Positions 1-5,624 of a DNA stretch of 5,624 nt are shown piece after piece. Made by a program: the position numbers and the translations under genes. The notes under the pieces are model-generated. The model saw only the letters and a program-made list of their open reading frames with translations, ran no database searches and was not told the DNA's origin. Position 1 is the stretch's first letter, and each line of letters begins with the position of its first letter. The stretch is from Spirochaetaceae bacterium (GTDB taxonomy: Bacteria > Spirochaetota > Spirochaetia > PWKH01): positions 1 to 5,624 of the forward strand of contig PWNW01000106.1 of the NCBI GenBank assembly GCA_003557605.1, read 5' to 3'.

Positions 1-1267
1 AGATATCGACAGCCCTGCCGGTGACTGCTTCAATCTCACGGTAGAGGTCATCAACATAAAGTCCCGTCCCGATGATCCATCCCCAGGGAGCAAACCCCCG
101 GATGTAGGACTCCTTGGCCTCCATGCGGTCAGGATCGTCCTGCCACTGCCATACGTAAGAGACATACCCGGAGGAGCGTCTTTTCACTTCCTCGACAAAC
201 TCCACAAAGAGACGCACCCCTTGGGGATCGGTAAAGTCCGTCAGGTCCCGGCCCTCCAGATCACTTCGGTAGGGATGCATGACCATCACCGGGTGCATGT
301 CGGTGATCCAGAAATAATCCTTCCCCTCGCTCCCGTAGCGCATCCTCCTGATGCGTTCAACCGCTGCATCCTGGGCGGAGGCCAGGTCCATTGATCCCTC
401 CCTCACCAGCCGATCATAGTCATTGAGGATGCTCCAGGCCGAGTTTGTCAGTTCAGCGGTCATTTCCCGTCTGCTTTCAATCAGCAGCTCCTCCATCTTC
501 GGGATCAGAACCCCGAAGATCAGCACCAGAAAGGCGGTAATGACCAGCATTGAGGGAAGCACAATCCCGAAAAGCAGCCTCCTCCAGTGCAGCGGCACAG
601 GAGACTCTGCGGGCTTTGCAGACCGGGGCTCCTGCACCCTTCTGTTGCTGCCGAGGGCCCGGGAAAACTGCTTCCACCGGTCAGCGGGCATGGTGATTCC
701 GGGAATATCAGAGAGGGTGTGGCAGTCGCTTCCCCCGCAGGTCAGAAGACCGTACCTGTCGGCAAGGGCTGCAAGCTGGTCCTGTATCTGTTTTGTATAG
801 GGCTTGTAGAACGCCTCAATCCCGTCAAGTCCCGCTTCAGCGAGGTCATGGACAGCCGACGCAAGGGTTTTTTCATCCCATCCGGTCTGGAGGGGATGGG
901 CAAGAAAGATGATCCCGCCGGCTTCGTGGGCCGCATCAATCACCCTCTGGGCATGTTCATTCCCATGGAAACAGCGCTGGAGGCTCTCAAGCTGGGGATC
1001 AAATCCGTAGACGAGCAGATGGACCTCGGCGGACTGATACTGGGCAGATATTTCTGTTCCGGTAATGCCGGTGATGCCGTATCCCTCAAGGGCCTTGGAG
1101 AAGGCCTCCAGACCGTCGATGCTCTCATGGTCCGTCAGGGAGGCAAACTCCGCATGCTGCTGTGAAAGCCTGCGGGCTAATTCCTCGGGGGAGCAGACTC
1201 CGTCACTCACGTCGGAGTGAAGATGGAGATCCGCTGTAACACCATGATCTCTTCTGTAATCCGACAT
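1..1267 (-). CDS. PHP phosphoesterase domain fused through a transmembrane helix to a Cache sensor domain (3' end outside window)
   Basis: This is an uninterrupted reading frame of 422 codons that leaves the window without a stop. Residues 1-200 form a PHP metal-dependent phosphoesterase domain resembling the TrpH/YciV type. The motifs are DLHLHSD (H15, H17), D22-G23, TDH (H47), GTEIS (E72), H83, LAHP (H124) and GSDCH (D181, H183), so every expected metal-ligand position is filled. It lacks the long insertion that TrpH-type enzymes carry before the AHP motif. Residues 231-255 are a hydrophobic helix preceded by W-R-R, which predicts an inside N-terminus. Residues 263-410 match a single Cache (sCache_2) domain: YFWITDMHPVMVMHP at 318-332, LEGRDL at 337, then the FAPWGWIIGTGLYVDD end motif at 392-407. 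Such domains sense small extracellular ligands in chemoreceptors, histidine kinases and cyclases. The part after residue 422, probably a second membrane helix and perhaps an output domain, is not visible. ATG at 1267 is forced, because an in-frame TAA lies two codons upstream and no other start codon precedes the PHP motif. The substrate and ligand are unknown. Confidence 0.93.
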   Translation of the reverse strand, partial: MSDYRRDHGVTADLHLHSDVSDGVCSPEELARRLSQQHAEFASLTDHESIDGLEAFSKALEGYGITGITGTEISAQYQSAEVHLLVYGFDPQLESLQRCFHGNEHAQRVIDAAHEAGGIIFLAHPLQTGWDEKTLASAVHDLAEAGLDGIEAFYKPYTKQIQDQLAALADRYGLLTCGGSDCHTLSDIPGITMPADRWKQFSRALGSNRRVQEPRSAKPAESPVPLHWRRLLFGIVLPSMLVITAFLVLIFGVLIPKMEELLIESRREMTAELTNSAWSILNDYDRLVREGSMDLASAQDAAVERIRRMRYGSEGKDYFWITDMHPVMVMHPYRSDLEGRDLTDFTDPQGVRLFVEFVEEVKRRSSGYVSYVWQWQDDPDRMEAKESYIRGFAPWGWIIGTGLYVDDLYREIEAVTGRAVDI

Positions 1268-1272
1268 GCCTT

Positions 1273-1281
1273 ATTATAGCA
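1273..1281 (-). promoter_or_regulatory. Extended -10 promoter element (TGCTATAAT) for the PHP-Cache gene
   Basis: The minus strand reads TGC-TATAAT, a perfect sigma-70-type -10 hexamer with the TGn extension. It is followed by AAGGC and then the ATG at 1267. The hexamer 17 nt upstream (TGATGC) is a poor -35, which is usual for extended -10 promoters. The predicted transcription start falls at or within a base of the start codon. The only SD-like bases (AAGG) are one base from the ATG, too close for a normal ribosome binding site. A matching promoter could occur by chance, but the position in a 53-nt intergenic gap supports it. Confidence 0.55.
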
Positions 1282-1320
1282 CGATCAGCGTCACGGCATC
1301 AGGAAGTTTTCCGGTGATAT

Positions 1321-3978
1321 CTAGAGTTTGAATCGGAGCACCACCTCTCCTGTCTCCCGATCCACTTCAACGCTCTTTTTTCCGTCATCGCCGAAGAGCT
1401 TTTTCCCCGTTGCAGCCTGGGTCAGGGTGTTCAGGAACGACATACCCTGGTTCAGCACCGCCTCCAGATCCTCGGGCGCTATACTCCTGGATTCAGGATG
1501 ATCATCGGGCTCTTCATGCTCCTCCTTCCCAACGTCAACGTCATCCTCATCCTCATGGTCCTGGAGCACCTGGGGATTGAGGAAATGTGGAGTCTGCTCA
1601 TCAAGCTCGGGACTCGCCTGGGGTTCCCGGAAACCCTGGTCCTCCTGTGCTTCCTCACCGAACATCTTCCTGATCTGCTCAAGAAACTGGCTCTTCTTCT
1701 CATTGGAAAGCATCACCTCATCAGCGGTCCCTGCAAGCACCGCATCAAAGAGCTCCTGCTTCAGACCGATGGAAGCAAACACCTTCTCTTCGATCGAATT
1801 CCGGGTCACAAGCTTGATCACGTTCACCTTGTCGCTCACCTGGCCGATACGGTGAATCCGTCCGATCCGCTGGTTGAGCTTTGCGGGATTCCAGGGAAGC
1901 TCAATGTTTATCAGGCAGTCGCAGTTCTGCAGATTCAGCCCCACTCCCCCGGCATCGGTGGAGAGGAACACCATGCAGTCAGGATTGTTCCTGAACTCAT
2001 CAATAAGCAGCTGACGCTTGCCAACCGGCACCTTTCCGGTAAATTCCACGAAGTTGATGCCCAGATCAGAGAGCACATTTCCGATCAGATAGGTCATGGT
2101 GGTCCATTCTGTAAAAATCACCGCCTTGCGGCCGTTTTCAATCACCACTTCACGAAGGATGGAGGCCAGTTCGATCAGCTTCGGAGAATAGTTTGTGGTT
2201 TTGTCTATCAGGTAGGTTGAATTGCACACCATCCGCATGCTTAAAAGGACCCTCTGTATCCGCTTGAGGTCCATGGGAGTTATAATTTTCTTCGTAATCA
2301 GCCTCAGGAGGCTCGACATATACCCCTGATGGATCTGCTCCTGCTCCCGGGAGAGATCAAGGAAATAGACATGCTCCGTGATTTCCGGGAGACTTTCGAA
2401 AACTTCCTTCTTTGTCCTCCGTATCAGCAGGGGCTTCACCTTTTCATGGACTATGTCCAGGTTCCTGTATCCGAGGATCTTGTTCTTCCTCTCCCGGCTC
2501 ATGGCATAGTGATTTGCTGCGAATGCCCACAGCGGGGTGAGCAGCGATGGATCACAGAACTGCATGATGCTGTAAAGATCCTCAAGCTTGTTCTCCAGGG
2601 GAGTCCCGGTGAGAACCAGGGAGTGGGTCCGGGGTATGCGGTTGATTGCCTGGTGGGTCTTGGTCTCAAAATTCTTAATCCTCTGCGCCTCATCCAGGAT
2701 TACCAGGTCAGGGGCCCACTGTGTTACGGTGGTGACATCCCGAAGCAGGGCTTCATAGTTGGTAATTTTCAGATAGGTATCATCATGAAGATACTGCATT
2801 TTCCGGTCATACCTGCTCCCTGATATCACCAGGGCCTGTTCATCCGTAAACTTCTCAGTCTCCAGCTTCCACTGATTCTTCAGCGAAGCAGGGCAGATAA
2901 TCAGGGCTTTGGTAAAACCGAATATCTCACGCTTGAGCAGTGCCGCCGCCACAGCCTGCAGGGTCTTTCCGAGTCCCATTTCATCGGCAATCACCGCAGA
3001 AGGCCTGAACAGTGAAAAGAGAATTCCCTCCGTCTGGTAGGGATAGAGCTGGGTTTTAAGAAAGGAGAAATCAGGACGGTACTCTTTACGGATGCGGGAA
3101 AGTTCCTGGTCGTGAAAAATCCCCTCAAGCTTGGTGAGCAGATACGGATCGAACTTCAACTGCTCATTGCAGTCATAGTCAAGGTAGAACTGGAACAGCG
3201 GTTCAATGCTGCGGTGCGTATATTCCCCACGTTCATTGAACAGCTGGGCAAGCCGGGAGGCGATATCGGGATCATCATCCTGCTCATAATAGCAGACAGG
3301 TTTATGAAGCCGGGAACTCCAGGTGATATGAACAAAGGGAAACACCGAAGCCTCCTTCGGTGATGCCCCTTTCTTAGTCTTAGTCTTTTTCATAAGACTA
3401 TTCCATGCAAACACCATATGCTTGCAGAGCTCCAGATGATTTCCCGAGAAGTCCGGGCAGGTGCAGTGTCCCTTCATTTCCGAGGTGCTGTAGAAGGTCA
3501 CCTCATAGGGCTGTTTCTTCCGGCCCCGCACCACATGGGTTGAATTCACCGTGTCCCCCGGAAGGAGCATGAACTCCTCTTTCCTTCCCCGCTCATGCCT
3601 CGCATCAACGGCAATCTGCCTGATCTCTTCCGGGGTCAGGTGCTCTAAGTCGGCAAGACCCATCTTTCTTCTGCTTCTCCGGATTCGCTGGGCAATGTCG
3701 AGCAAGGCGGCAACGGTATGCTTGCACCCTGCTTCAGGATAGGGACAGGTGCATGAATGGGTGATTTCCCCTGAGGAATCGGATGAAACCAGCACCTCAT
3801 ACTCACCATGGCTGCCGTCAAACCGGTACCGGTATCCCTCAGAAAGGGGAGGCTGCTCCGTGAGCATGTAGTTCCCCAGGAAAAAGATGCTCTCCCCCCT
3901 GGAGAAAATAACCGGCGAATCAGCCGCCTGATGTTTGATATATTCTATTGACAATGTTTCCATAGGTATTAATAGCAT
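1321..3978 (-). CDS. SWIM zinc-finger SNF2-family helicase-like ATPase
   Basis: This 885-residue protein is a predicted superfamily 2 DNA translocase or remodelling motor acting in the cytoplasm. The N-terminal region carries two SWIM zinc-finger motifs: C76-T-C78...C85-K-H87 and C172-T-C174...C185-K-H187. A Lys-rich linker (197-209) follows. The SNF2 motor has motif I DEMGLGKT (332-339), motif Ia LIICPASLKNQW (359-370), motif II DEAQ (429-432), motif III LTGTPLEN (456-463), motif IV KAVIFTEW (618-625), motif V STDAGGVGLNLQ (673-684) and motif VI QRIGRIHRIGQ (703-713), so both RecA lobes look functional. Residues 775-830 are rich in Asp and Glu, followed by a short C-terminal segment. Bacillus has separate neighbouring SWIM (ywqB) and SNF2 (ywqA) genes; here the two are one chain. 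The gene begins 42 nt after the binding-protein stop. The start is uncertain: neither ATG 3978 nor ATG 3963 has a clear ribosome binding site. Residue numbers here use 3978. The cellular role of bacterial SWIM-SNF2 proteins is poorly defined, and DNA repair or transcription recycling are only possibilities. Confidence 0.96.
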   Translation of the reverse strand: MLLIPMETLSIEYIKHQAADSPVIFSRGESIFFLGNYMLTEQPPLSEGYRYRFDGSHGEYEVLVSSDSSGEITHSCTCPYPEAGCKHTVAALLDIAQRIRRSRRKMGLADLEHLTPEEIRQIAVDARHERGRKEEFMLLPGDTVNSTHVVRGRKKQPYEVTFYSTSEMKGHCTCPDFSGNHLELCKHMVFAWNSLMKKTKTKKGASPKEASVFPFVHITWSSRLHKPVCYYEQDDDPDIASRLAQLFNERGEYTHRSIEPLFQFYLDYDCNEQLKFDPYLLTKLEGIFHDQELSRIRKEYRPDFSFLKTQLYPYQTEGILFSLFRPSAVIADEMGLGKTLQAVAAALLKREIFGFTKALIICPASLKNQWKLETEKFTDEQALVISGSRYDRKMQYLHDDTYLKITNYEALLRDVTTVTQWAPDLVILDEAQRIKNFETKTHQAINRIPRTHSLVLTGTPLENKLEDLYSIMQFCDPSLLTPLWAFAANHYAMSRERKNKILGYRNLDIVHEKVKPLLIRRTKKEVFESLPEITEHVYFLDLSREQEQIHQGYMSSLLRLITKKIITPMDLKRIQRVLLSMRMVCNSTYLIDKTTNYSPKLIELASILREVVIENGRKAVIFTEWTTMTYLIGNVLSDLGINFVEFTGKVPVGKRQLLIDEFRNNPDCMVFLSTDAGGVGLNLQNCDCLINIELPWNPAKLNQRIGRIHRIGQVSDKVNVIKLVTRNSIEEKVFASIGLKQELFDAVLAGTADEVMLSNEKKSQFLEQIRKMFGEEAQEDQGFREPQASPELDEQTPHFLNPQVLQDHEDEDDVDVGKEEHEEPDDHPESRSIAPEDLEAVLNQGMSFLNTLTQAATGKKLFGDDGKKSVEVDRETGEVVLRFKL
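3969..3977 (-). promoter_or_regulatory. Possible extended -10 element (TGCTATTAA) before the second ATG of the SNF2 gene
   Basis: The minus strand reads TGC-TATTAA-TACCT-ATG, with the ATG at 3963. The hexamer matches the -10 consensus at four of six positions. The spacing of TGn, hexamer and ATG is the same as at the PHP-Cache gene. If it is used, transcription would start at about the ATG and the protein would be 880 residues. No convincing -35 is visible. This is a weak call that rests mainly on the shared layout. Confidence 0.25.
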
Positions 3979-4000
3979 ACATTTACCGGGCTTGCATATT

Positions 4001-4014
4001 CCTGTTTTGACAGG
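4001..4014. repeat. Short perfect inverted repeat between the binding-protein and SNF2 genes
   Basis: The arms CCTGT and ACAGG flank a 4-base loop, six bases after the binding-protein stop codon. On the plus strand the repeat is followed by six T residues, a miniature terminator layout, but no plus-strand gene ends here. On the transcribed minus strand the A-tract precedes the hairpin and no U-run follows, so it is unlikely to stop transcription of the ABC genes. It could be a small operator upstream of the SNF2 gene or a chance palindrome. Confidence 0.3.
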
Positions 4015-4020
4015 TTTTTT

Positions 4021-4836
4021 TCAGGAAAGGGGAGCAAAGCTCTCCTGAAGCCATCTCACTGTTTCAACCAGGGACGGACCGTCATGGATGATGTTTCTTC
4101 CTTTGGTAATATCTGAGGTGATGATGCCGGGTGAAAACAGCTCATCCCATCCCCGCTCACGGGAGAGCCCGGCAAAGTCAACGGGATGATCAGGTTCATG
4201 AAAGCCTAAAAATACATCAGGTTTTGCCTCTGCCGTCGCTGAAAGGTTCAGTTCGCCGTAGGAGAAGGGAGATGAGCCGAACAGGGGTCTGCCCCCGGCC
4301 CATCGGATAATGTCATGGATAAACGATGCACCTCCGATGGTCCTCGGGTGAACCCCGAACCATGCCTCGGCATATACAAGAGGCCCATCTTCGCTGATTT
4401 TTCGTTCAGGGGTTATCAGTTCGGTGATCATCAGTTCCGCCAGTGCCCTGCCTGGTTCGGCATCACCGCAGAGGGACGATACCCTGATACTGTTCCCGGC
4501 AATATCCCAGACGGAAGCAGGAAGGGGAACCACATACACCGGGTATCCCTTTGCTGATAGCGATCTGGCCAGGGCAAGTTGAATCCCGCTGGTCAGGAGG
4601 ATCACATCTGCATCCAGGTCCTTGAGCACCGGATAGTCAATATGGAGATAGCTTCCTGCAACAGGGATGCCGGTGCAGTCAGCATATCTGCTGCAGTACG
4701 GGGAGACTCCGACGACTCTGTCGGCATATCCCATCTCGAAGAGCGCCTCAGTAAGGCCCGAACTCAAAGATACGATCCGCTTCGCATAGGGATCAAGCTG
4801 TACAGCGGTGCCGAGATGCTCACAGGGTACTCGCAT
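4021..4836 (-). CDS. BtuF/FhuD-like ABC transporter substrate-binding protein without a signal peptide
   Basis: This 271-residue protein belongs to the helical-backbone metal-receptor fold of periplasmic binding proteins for cobalamin, haem and siderophores. The family N-lobe signature is at residues 20-45: RIVSLSSGLTEALFEMG, then DRVVGVS. It is followed by YCSRY (47-51), VAGSYLHIDY (59-68) and DADVILLTSGIQ (75-86). The C-lobe includes FIHDIIRWAGG (172-182) and KPDVFLGF (205-212), and the length is typical of a mature binding domain. The N-terminus (MRVPCEHLGTAVQLDPYAKR) has no hydrophobic segment and no normal lipobox, and the conserved fold begins almost at once, so no export signal is seen. 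ATG 4836 is preferred over GTG 4842 because AAGGAG lies five bases before it, whereas the GTG overlaps that motif. It follows the ABC ATPase gene by two bases, so the two presumably share a transcript. The ligand is not determinable; cobalamin or an iron chelate fits the family. Confidence 0.9.
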   Translation of the reverse strand: MRVPCEHLGTAVQLDPYAKRIVSLSSGLTEALFEMGYADRVVGVSPYCSRYADCTGIPVAGSYLHIDYPVLKDLDADVILLTSGIQLALARSLSAKGYPVYVVPLPASVWDIAGNSIRVSSLCGDAEPGRALAELMITELITPERKISEDGPLVYAEAWFGVHPRTIGGASFIHDIIRWAGGRPLFGSSPFSYGELNLSATAEAKPDVFLGFHEPDHPVDFAGLSRERGWDELFSPGIITSDITKGRNIIHDGPSLVETVRWLQESFAPLS

Positions 4837-4838
4837 AG

Positions 4839-5624
4839 TCACTCCTTGTTCTTCCTTCCGGCCAGTTCCCTGACCAGGTCTGCAATATCATGGGTGGGTA
4901 CTGAAGGGCTGTTATCCTTCAGTGACTCAAACAGCTGCTGCGCCTCGGAGGTGAAAAAGGTACGCTCCAGGGGTTCTTCAGCTATCACCAGGCGTTTTGC
5001 CCGCTTTGCAAGTTCCAGGTTAGCCTGGTTCCCGCTTCCCACGGGAAAGCTGCAGAGTATTGTGATGTCCGCCTGCTTCACCATGGCCTCAGCACGCTGA
5101 AAACTGAACCGGTCAATCTCCCCGAAAGCCGGAACAGTAACATACTCTGCTCCGAGAGATTCCCAGATTTTAGCATCGCTGTCAAGTTCGTGGGCGGCCC
5201 CTCCGCTGATGGTGCATCCGAGGAGATAGAGCTCCCTGGTCAGCGCCACCGCACTGCCCGCCCCTCCGATAAGATGCACATGCACCCCGGCACCGGAGCT
5301 TCGCTTCGGCAGTGCTGTGACCACCAGGCTTCCGGTAGCCTCATTCGTGCCGAGGCGCACCTCCGTCTGGTACCATGACCTGAGATGCTCCTCGGTGAAT
5401 ACTTCTCTGGGTGTTCCGCTGCTGACAATCCTTCCCTGGTGCAGCATAATAATCCGGTCGCAGTATTCAGCGGCACTGTTGAGATTGTGGACCGCAGTCA
5501 GCACCCCCCTGCCCTCTCGGCAGAGGTCCCTGAGCATCTGCAGCAGCTGAGACTCATGACCGATATCGAGGCTGGAGGTGGGTTCGTCCAGCAAAATCAC
5601 CGGGGTATTCTGCAGCAGCACCTG
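4839..5624 (-). CDS. ABC transporter ATP-binding protein, FecE/BtuD class, with extra C-terminal domain (5' part outside window)
   Basis: The last 261 residues of an ATPase energising iron-chelate or corrinoid import are visible, starting just before Walker B. Walker A, the Q-loop and the LSGGQ signature lie outside the window. Visible motifs (first complete codon = residue 1) are VILLDEPTSSLD (9-20; Walker B and D-loop), the H-loop TAVHNLN (H46), and DRIIMLHQGRIVSSGTPREV (56-75), which is typical of the FecE/BtuD/HmuV group. The nucleotide-binding domain ends near residue 95. An additional domain at about 113-235 has a glycine-rich beginning, HLIGGAGSAVAL, then LDSD (147-150) and PVGSGNQANLELA (194-206). 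It resembles the extension found in longer archaeal and bacterial cobalamin/iron-chelate ATPases, and its role is not known to me. A GTG at 5621 could be read as a start, but it would remove essential ATPase motifs and is internal. The binding-protein gene follows directly; the permease gene is presumably further upstream. Confidence 0.93.
   Translation of the reverse strand, partial: QVLLQNTPVILLDEPTSSLDIGHESQLLQMLRDLCREGRGVLTAVHNLNSAAEYCDRIIMLHQGRIVSSGTPREVFTEEHLRSWYQTEVRLGTNEATGSLVVTALPKRSSGAGVHVHLIGGAGSAVALTRELYLLGCTISGGAAHELDSDAKIWESLGAEYVTVPAFGEIDRFSFQRAEAMVKQADITILCSFPVGSGNQANLELAKRAKRLVIAEEPLERTFFTSEAQQLFESLKDNSPSVPTHDIADLVRELAGRKNKE
4842..4847 (-). promoter_or_regulatory. Ribosome binding site AAGGAG within the end of the ABC ATPase gene
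   Basis: AAGGAG overlaps the final Lys-Glu codons of the ATPase and lies five bases before ATG 4836. It decides the start of the binding-protein gene. Its position indicates translational coupling: ribosomes finishing the ATPase would expose or reuse this site. Confidence 0.8.

Noticed and set aside
574..584. GGAGGAGG inside the PHP-Cache gene as an internal ribosome binding site for a Cache-only product
   Set aside because: The next in-frame GTG is about 15 nt away, too far, and starting there would cut into the membrane helix.
587..1165. 192-codon plus-strand open frame
   Set aside because: It lies entirely opposite the PHP domain, whose metal-ligand motifs are all intact on the minus strand. 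Its translation shows no recognisable domain.
1290..1320. Possible terminator between the SNF2 and PHP-Cache genes
   Set aside because: Only a broken stem and a 4-bp GGAA/TTCC hairpin can be formed, with no U-run after it on the minus strand.
1498..2220. 240-codon plus-strand open frame
   Set aside because: It is antisense to the SNF2 helicase C-terminal lobe and acidic linker. Its hydrophobic start is simply the complement of Asp/Glu codons.
2329..2823. 164-codon plus-strand open frame
   Set aside because: It is antisense to SNF2 motor motifs and has no credible motif or neighbouring plus-strand gene.
4006..4011. TTGACA -35-like box on the plus strand
   Set aside because: No -10 box lies 16-18 nt downstream and no plus-strand gene follows.
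4840..4842. GTG as the start of the binding-protein gene
   Set aside because: It overlaps the AAGGAG ribosome binding site and the ATPase stop. ATG 4836 has proper spacing.
4579..5100. 173-codon plus-strand open frame spanning the ATPase/binding-protein junction
   Set aside because: Both minus-strand genes are well supported by family motifs, and this frame shows only low-complexity Ser/Arg-rich sequence.

Overview
The window is a compact bacterial locus in which every supportable gene is on the minus strand. In order of transcription, from high to low coordinates, these are: the C-terminal part of an ABC-transporter ATPase of the iron-chelate/cobalamin (FecE/BtuD-like) class; a BtuF-like substrate-binding protein; a large SWIM-zinc-finger SNF2 helicase-like ATPase; and the N-terminal 422 residues of a membrane protein that joins a PHP phosphoesterase domain to an extracytoplasmic Cache sensor. 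Both terminal genes run off the window. Intergenic gaps are short (about 2, 42 and 53 nt), coding density is near total, and base composition is moderately GC-rich by eye. I see no RNA gene, mobile element or CRISPR array. The proteins point to a free-living bacterium with active membrane sensing. A spirochaete or similar lineage would fit, but the taxonomic guess is weak.

Region by region: 4839-5624 holds the ATPase, from just before its Walker B motif through an extra C-terminal domain found in some cobalamin/iron-chelate ABC ATPases. 4021-4836 holds the binding protein, whose ribosome binding site lies inside the last codons of the ATPase, so the two are probably translationally coupled. 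It has no recognisable signal peptide. 1321-3978 holds the SNF2 protein, with two separate CxC...CxH SWIM motifs, a complete set of SNF2 motor motifs and an acidic linker near the C-terminus. 1-1267 holds the PHP-TM-Cache protein.

The two upper genes work together in metal-chelate or corrinoid uptake or handling. The SNF2 protein is a nucleic-acid-dependent motor with no evident functional tie to them. The most unusual item is the PHP-Cache fusion: the full PHP metal-ligand set is present on the cytoplasmic side of one transmembrane helix, with a canonical Cache ligand-binding domain on the other side. This suggests a receptor whose signalling involves phosphoester hydrolysis. A perfect extended -10 promoter (TGCTATAAT) lies so close to its only possible start codon that the mRNA may be leaderless, and a similar arrangement occurs at an internal ATG near the SNF2 start.
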